Shown: piece after piece, positions 6,382 to 13,971 of the stretch
How positions within the stretch are numbered: the first letter of the stretch is position 1
How the letters are laid out: every line of letters begins with the position of its first letter
Origin: Candidatus Pelagibacter sp. IMCC9063
GTDB lineage: Bacteria; Pseudomonadota; Alphaproteobacteria; Pelagibacterales; Pelagibacteraceae
Direction of reading: 5' to 3'
Length of the DNA stretch: 64,000 bases
Assembly: GCF_000195085.1 (NCBI RefSeq)
Contig: NC_015380.1
Coordinates: 854,001-918,000, forward strand
Position numbers and translations under genes: made by a program
The notes under the pieces: generated by a model
Seen by the model: only the letters and a program-made list of their open reading frames with translations
Database searches by the model: none
Told to the model about the DNA's origin: nothing

Positions 6382-6798
6382 ATGATTGAAAAATTTAATG
6401 GAATTTTTTATTTAGTATTATTTGTAGTACATTTCTTAGGTGTTGGAGCTTATGCTTATCAACTGATTATTGGAAACCAAAAATTTAGAGATAAATTTCA
6501 AATAAATGAAACTGCTACAGCAACCCTGAGAATGATTGGCGCTATGTTTTTAGGTACTTTCCTGATGGCAATGTATATCATGTTTGTAAGACCCAATGGC
6601 GTTCAGGATACATGGGCATTTTTCAATTTAGTTTTTGTTCAAAATTTGTGCATTTTTATTGTTAATACTTATTCGATTAAGATTGATAAGACCGGTGTAA
6701 AATCACCATCAAATGAAGCTGTAGTTGCACCATTAATCTTTACAATCATTAGTGCAGTTCTCTGTTATGGGTTGGCTGATAAAATTTATATTTACTAA
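6382..6798 (+). CDS. four-helix membrane protein, unknown
   Basis: The ATG at 6382 gives 138 aa. An in-frame TTG at 6373 is less likely. Four hydrophobic segments are spread over the length (about 5-25, 45-65, 75-95 and 115-135) with a short basic loop near 28-40. No conserved motif was recognised. It is divergent from the 6083-6214 peptide, so the interval 6215-6381 should hold two promoters. Confidence 0.6.
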   Translation: MIEKFNGIFYLVLFVVHFLGVGAYAYQLIIGNQKFRDKFQINETATATLRMIGAMFLGTFLMAMYIMFVRPNGVQDTWAFFNLVFVQNLCIFIVNTYSIKIDKTGVKSPSNEAVVAPLIFTIISAVLCYGLADKIYIY

Positions 6799-6820
6799 AC
6801 TTTTGAAGGCAATGATAAGA

Positions 6821-7285
6821 ATGAAACATATACTATACAAAGTAATTGTGATTACCTTGTTTGCTTCATCAATATCTTATGCTGAGTTAATAGAACCTAA
6901 TGATGGAATTGAACCTTCTCAAGTTATCAAAATTCAATTGAGAAGTTTAAAGCAGAACAATAAACCTAATAAAGACAATGGGATTGAACAGACCTGGAAA
7001 TTTGCCCATCCAAACAATCAAAAATACACAGGTCCTTTAGACCGATTTAAAACTATGATTAAAGGAAAGTCTTACGAAATGTTGCTCAACCATTTAGACC
7101 ATAATATTACAATGGTTCAATCTAATGATTTAATAGTGAATTTTGAAGTAACGGTTCTTGATAAAAACAAAACCTACTATAAATTTAATTGGACAGTTGA
7201 AAAATATAGAGAAGAGGGACCACTTAAAGACTGCTGGTTAACTACTATAGTGTCAGCTCCAAAATCTCTAGGATCATCAATTTAA
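6821..7285 (+). CDS. secreted DUF4864-like protein
   Basis: From ATG 6821 the 154-aa product has a signal peptide (MKHILYKVIVITLFASSISYA). The mature part matches the DUF4864 pattern: I..QL.SL....N....WKFAHPNNQKYTGPLDRFKTMIKGKSYEMLLNH. The fold is NTF2-like in related families and the function is unknown. ATG 6812 is an alternative start. The gene follows the membrane protein ending at 6798 by 22 bases and may be in the same transcript. Confidence 0.6.
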   Translation: MKHILYKVIVITLFASSISYAELIEPNDGIEPSQVIKIQLRSLKQNNKPNKDNGIEQTWKFAHPNNQKYTGPLDRFKTMIKGKSYEMLLNHLDHNITMVQSNDLIVNFEVTVLDKNKTYYKFNWTVEKYREEGPLKDCWLTTIVSAPKSLGSSI

Positions 7286-7347
7286 ATAATCCCCATTTAA
7301 AAGCCCATCTAAAATCCTATCTTCAACAGCCCAATAAATTTCCAATA

Positions 7348-7388
7348 CCTACACAAAACCTACACAAAACCTACACAAAACCTACACA
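7348..7388. repeat. short tandem repeat, 11-bp unit x 3.7
   Basis: The unit CCTACACAAAA is repeated three times (7348-7380), followed by a partial fourth (CCTACACA, 7381-7388). On the minus strand each unit contains TAG, and the repeat forms the 3' end of the 51-aa ORF at 7371-7526. It is too short and has no spacers, so it is not a CRISPR. Strand slippage is the likely origin. Confidence 0.85.
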
Positions 7389-7526
7389 GATTGTTCTCTG
7401 GGATCTCTCTGGACTTCTAAAAGATGCGCAACTCATCGTCTTAACGTTAGCTTTTTTTAAAATATAAAAGTCATAAATCGCGACACTTAAAATAGTCAAC
7501 GTTGATATCCAAGCGGCGGTGTTCAT
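7371..7526 (-). CDS. small membrane protein (51 aa)
   Basis: The ATG at 7526 overlaps the upstream stop (ATGA) and is preceded by GAGAAGAGAG. The N-terminal half MNTAAWISTLTILSVAIYDF forms one membrane helix followed by YILKKAN. The last 20 residues run into the 11-bp tandem repeat and look unrelated to the N-terminal part, so the 3' end is probably altered. Small proteins of this NTAAWISTLTIL type occur in marine bacteria as far as I recall. The role is unknown. Confidence 0.5.
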   Translation of the reverse strand: MNTAAWISTLTILSVAIYDFYILKKANVKTMSCASFRSPERSQRTICVGFV

Positions 7527-7687
7527 TTTTTATTTTTCTCTCTTCTCCATAATATATAAAATAATAATATGAGAGCTGGCTGTAAGATTACAAAAATAAC
7601 AATATTAGCCAATTCATAGCCCATCCCTGTTACATCACCTATAACCTCAAGAACCCAGACACACCAGTTGAAAAAATCATGAATCAT
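7523..7687 (-). CDS. small membrane protein (54 aa)
   Basis: The minus frame from ATG 7687 reads MIHDFFNWCVWVLEVIGDVT and then GMGYELANIVIFVILQPALI, ending in a basic tail WRREKNKK. It contains one strong C-terminal membrane helix and a Trp-rich amphipathic N-terminus. It overlaps the next gene by ATGA and lies 13 bases after the gene at 7701, so it belongs to a five-gene minus-strand operon starting at 9135. Its role is unknown. Confidence 0.55.
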   Translation of the reverse strand: MIHDFFNWCVWVLEVIGDVTGMGYELANIVIFVILQPALILLFYILWRREKNKK

Positions 7688-7700
7688 GGAGGTTATTTTT

Positions 7701-8378
7701 TCATATAAAGTATTTTAATGAGTTTCCAATAGCTGACAATATTAGTATCACAGTAGTAACCTTTGCTGTAGTAGCCCAGCTATAAAGCTCGCCTGCTTTA
7801 ATTTTTTTAGCTTTATAAATATCTGCAGAATTAAACACTCCCATGACTGCAAGTACATTCCAAATAATAAGCAAAATATAAATTAACAAAATAATTATTT
7901 TATTGGGCAAAAACAAAGTGGTTAAAATGTTAAAAAAAATATTTCCAAAAATAAAAAAACCCCAAAAAGAAGCGGCTAAACTTTTATTACCATGCCAGAA
8001 ATTTTTAAACGTGTGTTTGCGATTAATTTTTCCTAGATTAAAAGTATTTTTTTTTAATCTCATTTTTAGACTCCGTTTTCTTTTATTTTTAAACAATCCC
8101 ACTAGAGGAATTGCAAAAACTAATGCAAAACCCATAATACCGTAAATAAAATTAGTCCTTGTTTCCTTATCTCGTATTTGTTTAATTTCTTTACTGGTGA
8201 ATTTGCACTCTCTTTCAGGCAAAACTATATGAAAATATTCAGATTGTGAATTAACCCAACGCGAATGAACTTTACCTTCATAGCATTCAAGATTTTTTAC
8301 CATACCACCTTTGTGTTCGGCACTAGCCACTGCACCAAATAAACAACTTAGAACGATGATGCAAATTAGTTTTTTCAT
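7701..8378 (-). CDS. membrane protein with cassette-type signal peptide, unknown
   Basis: This 225-aa protein begins with a signal peptide (MKKLICIIVLSCLFGAVASA). The first 27 bases are almost identical to the truncated leader at 3590. A periplasmic part of about 50 residues with two Cys is followed by a membrane helix near 78-95, a very basic loop (KRKRSLKMRLKK), a Trp-rich segment (FWHGNKSLAASFWGFFIF) and two or three more helices. It overlaps its upstream gene by ATGA. No known family was recognised. Confidence 0.6.
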   Translation of the reverse strand: MKKLICIIVLSCLFGAVASAEHKGGMVKNLECYEGKVHSRWVNSQSEYFHIVLPERECKFTSKEIKQIRDKETRTNFIYGIMGFALVFAIPLVGLFKNKRKRSLKMRLKKNTFNLGKINRKHTFKNFWHGNKSLAASFWGFFIFGNIFFNILTTLFLPNKIIILLIYILLIIWNVLAVMGVFNSADIYKAKKIKAGELYSWATTAKVTTVILILSAIGNSLKYFI

Positions 8379-8821
8379 TTATTAATGGCCCGTACAATTC
8401 CATTGCATATTTTTAGATCACCACCAATATAGTTATTCATCATATATATCCCTGTTTTAGCAAAAGATTCGTTTCCATCTTTTTCTAGATACTTCATCAT
8501 ATTATCTATGTCAGTCTTAAGACTCTTTGCTGTAACCTCTTCAGTCCAATTCATTTTTTTCATTAAGATTTTTGCAGCAAAATTAAACGTTATTCGAAAC
8601 GCTTTTAAAAGATTTTCTGGATTAGAAGAGTCTTTAGTTATTGAAGTAGCATATATATATGCTGCGGAGCATCTTTTTAAAACGTAGGTAAAAGTTATAG
8701 GATCACTAGCGTAATTATCATTTTCTTGAATATATTTTTTTAAAGCTATCATTGATTGAGAATAAGCATTCCCACCCAACAACAAACCCAGAACCACGAT
8801 CAAAGAGAAGAGTTTTTTCAT
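8375..8821 (-). CDS. secreted protein with cassette leader, unknown
   Basis: ATG 8821 gives 148 aa; an upstream in-frame TTG at 8827 is rejected because the ATGA overlap with the previous stop is the pattern of this operon. The signal peptide is MKKLFSLIVVLGLLLGGNAY with SQ at cleavage. The mature part is alpha-helical with two Cys (KRCSAA, KICNGI) that could form a disulfide. It shares the GLLLGGNAY leader block with the genes at 3190 and 9135. The function is unknown. Confidence 0.6.
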   Translation of the reverse strand: MKKLFSLIVVLGLLLGGNAYSQSMIALKKYIQENDNYASDPITFTYVLKRCSAAYIYATSITKDSSNPENLLKAFRITFNFAAKILMKKMNWTEEVTAKSLKTDIDNMMKYLEKDGNESFAKTGIYMMNNYIGGDLKICNGIVRAINK

Positions 8822-9135
8822 TTCCAATTACTATCGCATCCTATCATCCAAGCATTAGTTGGATACTTTCTTAGCATTTCTGCAGTATTAGAATATTCGT
8901 CTATAAAATCCTGACAATCATCTACTTCTTTAGCTTTAAATTTTCCACCTAAATAAAATTTGTATTTACTAGGTCCCCCTTCCATACATGGATCTCCTGT
9001 TCTTCCAAGGTCAGGGTTATTCAAAACTCCTTCCTGATAATTGCACAAATATGCTTTTACATCTTTCTTAAAAAAAGCATAAGCATTCCCACTCAACAAC
9101 AGTGCTAATACCAATCCCAACACAATCCTCTTCAT
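8818..9135 (-). CDS. small secreted Cys-rich protein with cassette leader
   Basis: This 105-aa protein has the signal peptide MKRIVLGLVLALLLSGNAYA. The mature part of 85 residues has four Cys (YLCNY, DPCME, DDCQD, IGCDS), likely two disulfide bonds, and a Gly-rich centre. It is the first gene of a minus-strand operon in which each of the next two starts overlaps the preceding stop in ATGA. The promoter is a clear cassette copy directly upstream. No family is known to me. Confidence 0.6.
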   Translation of the reverse strand: MKRIVLGLVLALLLSGNAYAFFKKDVKAYLCNYQEGVLNNPDLGRTGDPCMEGGPSKYKFYLGGKFKAKEVDDCQDFIDEYSNTAEMLRKYPTNAWMIGCDSNWK

Positions 9136-9171
9136 CTTCGAATTCTACTCCAGAATCATGGGCAATGGAAC
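9136..9171 (-). promoter_or_regulatory. conserved cassette promoter, copy 3 (minus strand)
   Basis: On the minus strand GTTCCA (9171-9166), an 18-bp spacer and TAGAAT (9147-9142) lie 6 bp before the ATG at 9135. The spacer (TTGCCCATGATTCTGGAG) differs from the plus-strand copy at 3159-3176 at only a few positions. The arrangement again predicts a leaderless mRNA. Confidence 0.55.
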
Positions 9172-9217
9172 GGGGTGATAAGCTAGGAAATACTGTAATC
9201 TCTGATAAATTATATGA

Positions 9218-12200
9218 GTGAGAAAGATATCAGAATCAAAAAGTTGGAAAGAATTAAACAATCATTTAGCTTCTCTAACTACCTCGCAAAAATCTAAAGC
9301 AGGTGGAGATATATTTGAACACGTTTGTAAGTATTATTTACAAACAGCACCTCACTACCAGTCCAAGCTAAAAAAGGTTTGGCTCTTAAAAGAAATTAAA
9401 GAAGATTTAAAAAGAAAACTTAATCTCCCCGATACCGATGAAGGTATCGATTTAATTGCAGAGACTTATGATAAAAAATATTGGGCGATCCAATCTAAAT
9501 ACAGATCCAATCCTAAAGACACCCTTACGATTAAAGGGGATCTAGCAACCTTTGCTAATTTAGCTTTTAACAACTGTAAACACATAAGTCATGGTTTAGT
9601 TCTAACGACTTCTGATAAACCACCACTTAAAACCAAACTATTAAGGGGAGTTGGTTTTGAAACGTTAGAAAGCTTTGTTGGTTTAGATGATAATGATGGT
9701 GAAGGTTGGAAAGCTATTACTGCTAAAGCCAAAGGTAAAACCATTAAACCAAAAGCCCTAACTCCAAGACCCCATCAAGCAGAAGCTATTAAAAAGAGTT
9801 TCGAACACTTTAAAAACAATGAACGTGGCAAAATGATTATGCCCTGTGGTACGGGTAAAAGTTTAGCTGCATTTTGGATTGCAAGAAAAGTAAATGCTAA
9901 ATCTATTTTAATTGCTGTTCCTTCATTAGCGCTTCTTCAACAAACGTTAAAAGTATGGACTAGAGAATATTTAATAGCAGGTGTTAGACCTGATTGGTTA
10001 TGCGTTTGTAGTGATCAAACGGTAAGTGATGATCAAGATGATTTTGTCAGCAACATTTATGATTTAGGAATCGATGTCACTACGGACAAGAATGATATTA
10101 AAAAGTTTCTTCAAAAAAAGAACAGTAACTTAAAGATAGTATTTACCACCTATCAATCAGGAAAAGTCACCGCTCAAGGAGCTAAAGGATTTAAGTTTGA
10201 TCTTGGAATTATGGATGAGGCTCATAAAACAGTAGGGCATGGTGAAAAAGCAATGGCTCATTTAATTCATCAAAAGAACATCAAGATTAAGAACCGTTTG
10301 TTTATGACGGCAACCGAGAGATTATTTAGAGGCGATAAAGATGAATACTTATCCATGGATGATCCAAGAGATTATGGAGAGATCATCTATCAATTAAGCT
10401 TTAAAGCTGCGATCGAAATGAAGCCACCTATCATTTCAGATTATAAGATTATTACTTTCGGGATCACGGCTCCTGAAATTGAAGCGGTTTATAGTAGTAA
10501 TAAATTCATCCAAGTTAAAAAAGAAATCGATAATATTACTGCCAGAGAATTTGCAATAGCCATAGCTCTTCGAAAGGCAATAAAGAAACTTAAAATAAGT
10601 AATGCTATTTCTTTTCACAGCTCCATCAAAAGAGCCAATAACTTTAAAAAACAACAAGAGCTTATCTCTAAAGTTTATAAACAATACGGAAAAATCAAAA
10701 CATTCCACGTAAGTGGTGCAATGGCAACCAGCCAACGTACATCACAAATGAGAGAGTTTGCGGAAGGCAAAGGTTTAATGACCAATGCTAGATGTTTAAC
10801 GGAAGGGGTGGATTTACCAGCGATCGATTGTGTTGTGTTCACGGATCCCAAAAGATCCAAAGTAGATATAGTGCAAGCGGCAGGAAGAGCTTTGCGATTA
10901 TCTAAAAGTAAAAAGTTTGGTTATATTCTTATACCCATTCTTATTTCAGAAGATGAAAATGCCACTGAAGCTGCAAAGGACACAGCCTTTGAAGATATCG
11001 TAGCAACGATTAGAGCATTAGCTACACAAGATACCAGGATCACTGATTATTTAAGAGCGGTCAGCAGTGGAACTATTCCAAGAGGCAAAGGAAGTCCAGT
11101 TGATGGCTTGACAAAACTTAATGTCCTAACAAAAGTTAATGAAGAAGAGTTTAATAAATCCATCCAACTAAAGGTCTGGGACCGTGTAGCTTTTGGTAAT
11201 TGGAGACCTTATGAAGAAGCTAAAAAATATGTTCAATCTTTAAAGTTAAAAAATTCCACACAATGGAGAGCCCATATTAAACTAAAAAATTTTCCAAAGG
11301 ACATTCCACAAAGCCCAAATGAAGTCATTGTATACAAAAAAGAATGGGAAAGCTGGGGTGTATTTTTAGGAACAGGAAATGTTGCTTCACAACTAATACA
11401 ATATAGAGATTACAAAGAAGCAAAAAAATACGCTCAATCTTTAAATCTTAAGAGCGGAAGAGAATGGGTAGCCCATACTAAATCTAAAAATTTTCCTAAA
11501 GATATCAAGGTTGCCCCTCATTCATATGAAGAATTTGAAAGTATGGGTATATTTTTAGGAACAGGAATTGTTGCTAACAGGTTAAGAAAATACAAAAAAT
11601 ACAAAGAAGTTAAAAAATATGCTCAATCTTTAAAATTAAAAAGTGCTAAACAATGGACTGATCATTGTAAATCAAAAAATTTCCCAGAAGATATTCCAGT
11701 AAAAGTTTGGGATATTTACAAAAATGAATACCAAGGTATGGGAGATTTTCTAGGTACAGAAAATACTTCTTGGAGATATAAAAATTACAAATCGTACAAA
11801 GAAGTTAAAAAATACGCTCAATCTTTAAATCTTAAGAGCAGAAGAGAATGGAAAGCCCATATTAAATCTAAAAATTTTCCTAAAGATATCCCTTTATACC
11901 CAGATAATCTCAAAACGTATAAAAAAAAATGGGAAAACTGGGGTGTATTTTTAGGCACAGGAAATACTTCTTTGAAACATAAAAAGTACAAATCGTACAA
12001 AGAAGCTAAAAAATATGCTCAATCTTTAAATCTTAAGAACAGAAATGAATGGATAGCCCATGCTAAATCTAAAAATTTTCCTAAAGATATCAAGCGTGCC
12101 ATTTGGCTTGATGAAGAGTTTGAAAGTATGGGTGTATTTTTGGGAACAGGAACTGTTGCTAACCATTTAAAAGAATTTAGAAGTTTCAAGAAAGTTAAAA

Positions 12201-12358
12201 AATATGCTCAATCTTTAAAATTAAAAAGTGCTAAACAATGGACTGATCATTGTAAATCAAAAAATTTTCCAGAAGATATTCCGAGAAATCCAGACGCTTC
12301 TTACAAATATAAAAAAGAATGGAAAGGCTGGGACGATTTTCTGGGTAAGAAGAAATGA
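9218..12358 (+). CDS. Mrr-like nuclease/SF2 helicase fusion with six C-terminal repeats
   Basis: This 1046-aa protein has three parts. Residues 25-150 look like a PD-(D/E)xK (Mrr-type) nuclease: FEHVCK (Glu34), GIDLIA (Asp78), AIQSK (Gln92, Lys94). Residues 180-640 form an SF2 helicase with Walker A PCGTGKS (209-215), DEAH (333-336), TATE (364-367) and QAAGRALR (553-560). Residues 665-1046 are six repeats of 63-67 aa (YKEAKKYAQSLNLKS..EW, KSKNFPKDI, WGVFLGTG). The nuclease-helicase half resembles the N-terminus of type ISP restriction enzymes, but no methyltransferase is present. The repeat resembles the W-GW-FLGTG integrase-type repeats of algae and giant viruses. A role in anti-phage defence or mobile-element biology is inference. 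GTG 9218 is the start. Confidence 0.8.
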   Translation: MRKISESKSWKELNNHLASLTTSQKSKAGGDIFEHVCKYYLQTAPHYQSKLKKVWLLKEIKEDLKRKLNLPDTDEGIDLIAETYDKKYWAIQSKYRSNPKDTLTIKGDLATFANLAFNNCKHISHGLVLTTSDKPPLKTKLLRGVGFETLESFVGLDDNDGEGWKAITAKAKGKTIKPKALTPRPHQAEAIKKSFEHFKNNERGKMIMPCGTGKSLAAFWIARKVNAKSILIAVPSLALLQQTLKVWTREYLIAGVRPDWLCVCSDQTVSDDQDDFVSNIYDLGIDVTTDKNDIKKFLQKKNSNLKIVFTTYQSGKVTAQGAKGFKFDLGIMDEAHKTVGHGEKAMAHLIHQKNIKIKNRLFMTATERLFRGDKDEYLSMDDPRDYGEIIYQLSFKAAIEMKPPIISDYKIITFGITAPEIEAVYSSNKFIQVKKEIDNITAREFAIAIALRKAIKKLKISNAISFHSSIKRANNFKKQQELISKVYKQYGKIKTFHVSGAMATSQRTSQMREFAEGKGLMTNARCLTEGVDLPAIDCVVFTDPKRSKVDIVQAAGRALRLSKSKKFGYILIPILISEDENATEAAKDTAFEDIVATIRALATQDTRITDYLRAVSSGTIPRGKGSPVDGLTKLNVLTKVNEEEFNKSIQLKVWDRVAFGNWRPYEEAKKYVQSLKLKNSTQWRAHIKLKNFPKDIPQSPNEVIVYKKEWESWGVFLGTGNVASQLIQYRDYKEAKKYAQSLNLKSGREWVAHTKSKNFPKDIKVAPHSYEEFESMGIFLGTGIVANRLRKYKKYKEVKKYAQSLKLKSAKQWTDHCKSKNFPEDIPVKVWDIYKNEYQGMGDFLGTENTSWRYKNYKSYKEVKKYAQSLNLKSRREWKAHIKSKNFPKDIPLYPDNLKTYKKKWENWGVFLGTGNTSLKHKKYKSYKEAKKYAQSLNLKNRNEWIAHAKSKNFPKDIKRAIWLDEEFESMGVFLGTGTVANHLKEFRSFKKVKKYAQSLKLKSAKQWTDHCKSKNFPEDIPRNPDASYKYKKEWKGWDDFLGKKK
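11210..12340 (+). repeat. six in-frame coding repeats, a duplicated three-unit block
   Basis: Units begin at about 11210, 11411, 11600, 11795, 11996 and 12185. The spacings are 201, 189, 195, 201 and 189 bp, so units 1-3 and 4-6 are offset by exactly 585 bp. Units 3 and 6 are almost identical over 90 bases. Units 2 and 5 share EEFESMG in place of the Lys-Trp-Trp-Gly segment of units 1 and 4. This shows a recent block duplication without frameshift. Confidence 0.9.
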
Positions 12359-12744
12359 CGAAAAAAGAAGATGAAATTATTGAGGTAGGGTTAGATTTGT
12401 ATGAATTAGCTATGGCGGGTAAGCTAAAATACAAGGCTCCGCGTAGGAAATCACAACAAAACTTAGAGCATAAAGTACTCTTTGGTATGATGAAATTAGT
12501 TCGAGAAAAACTACACACTCCTCACAAAGCTCAATTGCAGTTTAGCAAAACCGAAGAATTATTGGAGCTATATAGAAAAGATAAGAAGATACCTGCCACG
12601 GACAATCCTAAGCATTGGGCTTCAGAAAAGCTATTTAAATACTGCAAGAATATGTGGGATAAATATATGCGAAAAGGCGGTATTTATTCATCTTTAAAGA
12701 GGAATAAAAAAGGTAGACCCAAAGATAAAAAAAAGAATAGCTAA
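12355..12744 (+). CDS. unknown protein coupled to the helicase
   Basis: This 129-aa protein starts within the last four bases of the helicase gene (ATGA), so the two are almost certainly co-translated. It is mostly alpha-helical, with acidic N-terminal residues, a basic middle (KYKAPRRKSQQ) and a strongly basic tail (RNKKGRPKDKKKNS) that could bind nucleic acid. Trp-containing segments (HWASEKLF, NMWDKYMRK) lie in the second half. I recognise no family. Its position makes it the first candidate partner of the helicase. Confidence 0.6.
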   Translation: MTKKEDEIIEVGLDLYELAMAGKLKYKAPRRKSQQNLEHKVLFGMMKLVREKLHTPHKAQLQFSKTEELLELYRKDKKIPATDNPKHWASEKLFKYCKNMWDKYMRKGGIYSSLKRNKKGRPKDKKKNS

Positions 12745-12795
12745 ATAAGAACTTAGCAATTTTTTTCATACATTTTCTTTTGTAGAGAATGATCT

Positions 12796-13176
12796 ATGAA
12801 ACATTTAAATAAATACGACCGCAAACTAGAGCTACTAGCTTTAGAATGCATTGAGTTGTTAAAGAAACAACTTCATTTACCAAACAAAGAAAAACCAAGA
12901 GAACAATTTGCCAAAGGTGGCAGTGTTGGCTCCTTGATGGATAATGGAAGAATTGACCAGCCGATGAAGCGCTTGTCTATGAAGCCAGTGGAACAAATGC
13001 ATAAGATGCAGCAACTGCGTATATTGCTTTCTGAAGGAGGAATGGTTGATGATGAATCACAAACCAGATATCTCATATCCATTTTAGAATCAGCACATGA
13101 ACTATCACCCATTGAGCAAAAACTATTAGAGGATCTGTATCAAGATCTTAATAAATTTAAAGGAGGAAAAAAATAA
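12796..13176 (+). CDS. unknown helical protein
   Basis: This 126-aa protein has two helical regions (about 5-35 and 60-120) joined by a Gly-rich linker (KGGSVGSLMDNG, near 41-52); SEGGMVDDES lies near 79-88. Short Gly-Gly-Met/Val segments of this type occur in phage-related proteins, but that is weak evidence. The stop shares one base with the next start (TAATG), so it is coupled to the 13176 gene. The spacing of 51 bases from the previous gene suggests one operon from the helicase onward. Confidence 0.55.
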   Translation: MKHLNKYDRKLELLALECIELLKKQLHLPNKEKPREQFAKGGSVGSLMDNGRIDQPMKRLSMKPVEQMHKMQQLRILLSEGGMVDDESQTRYLISILESAHELSPIEQKLLEDLYQDLNKFKGGKK

Positions 13177-13739
13177 TGAGCAGTGAAGCAAAGGTAACTT
13201 CTATCAAACAAGTAGAGGCTAATAAGAAAAATGCACAAAAAAGTACAGGGCCCAAATCTATGTGGGGAAAACATAATGCAAGCGGTAATGCAGTTTCCCA
13301 TGGTTTGCATGCCAATAAACATTTGGTGATAGGAGAACAGCTAGAAGAGTTTGAAGAATACCGATCTGCTTATTTAGATATGTTAGCACCTATTAATCCC
13401 GTTCAGGAGGAAACTGCTTTGCAGATTATTTCTGCAGGATGGAGACTCAGACGTTATGCCAATGTAGAGGCTGGCTTGTTTGATAACGAACAGTTGGATG
13501 GAAAACAATTTTTAAAAGAATCTTATGCCAGTAAAATTAGTTCGAAAGAGTATGAGGATTTGGTTAATAAAAGTTATAGGCCTAATGAGCTCCAAGGTCT
13601 GGCTTTTACTAGAAACTGCAATAGTCAAAATGGATTTTTAAAACTAAGTACGATCGAGCAACGATTGTTGACTAGGTACTATAAGCTTTTAGATATTTAT
13701 GCTTCGATGCAAGAGAAGAGTAGCAATGAAGAAACGTAA
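13176..13739 (+). CDS. uncharacterised STGP-GK-HGL motif protein
   Basis: This 187-aa protein carries the N-terminal signature EANKKNAQKSTGPKSMWGK, then NAVSHGLHAN at about 47-56, a VIGEQLEEFEEYR segment and a helical WRLRRYANVEAG segment near 91-102. I recognise this as a widespread bacterial family of unknown function, often seen in variable DNA. There are no catalytic residues I can name. It is coupled to its upstream neighbour by TAATG and overlaps the next ORF by 14 bases. Confidence 0.6.
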   Translation: MSSEAKVTSIKQVEANKKNAQKSTGPKSMWGKHNASGNAVSHGLHANKHLVIGEQLEEFEEYRSAYLDMLAPINPVQEETALQIISAGWRLRRYANVEAGLFDNEQLDGKQFLKESYASKISSKEYEDLVNKSYRPNELQGLAFTRNCNSQNGFLKLSTIEQRLLTRYYKLLDIYASMQEKSSNEET

Positions 13740-13896
13740 GAAAAAGCCTTCGTGCGAAACGAACCCATTTAAGGAAACTCGCCCATTTTATAATGAGCGA
13801 AAGTACATTAGATGGGTTGATCCCTTTGAGTCGATTAATCAAACCAGTCTAGGTCATTCTCAGAGCTGGAGGGACAATAAGTCCAAAAAAGAGTAA
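13726..13896 (+). CDS. small basic protein (56 aa), unknown
   Basis: The ATG at 13726 lies inside the end of the preceding gene and gives MKKRKKKPSCETNPFKETRP and a Tyr/Trp-containing remainder ending in DNKSKKE. The N-terminus is extremely basic. A longer frame opens at 13699 but would overlap the neighbour by 41 bases, so the internal start is preferred. It is the last gene before the glycine riboswitch. The function is unknown. Confidence 0.4.
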   Translation: MKKRKKKPSCETNPFKETRPFYNERKYIRWVDPFESINQTSLGHSQSWRDNKSKKE

Positions 13897-13971
13897 TATT
13901 AAGTGAGGTTTTTTAGGCTTTTATGCAACCTATGGGCGGTTGTTTAGTTTGATTATTGCTTTAATTAGAGT

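Noticed and set aside
7348-7388. CRISPR-like repeats
   Set aside because: The unit is 11 bp, directly tandem without spacers, and no cas genes are present.
1-9200. Prophage or insertion-sequence island
   Set aside because: No integrase, transposase, capsid, terminase or attachment-site repeats are seen.
11210-12340. Non-coding repeat array inside the helicase
   Set aside because: All units are in frame, with protein-level conservation; they are coding repeats.
9218-12358. Complete type ISP restriction-modification enzyme
   Set aside because: The methyltransferase motifs expected after the helicase are absent; the C-terminal third is repeats.
12231-12518. 95-codon minus-strand ORF
   Set aside because: It is a shadow of the helicase end and the following gene.
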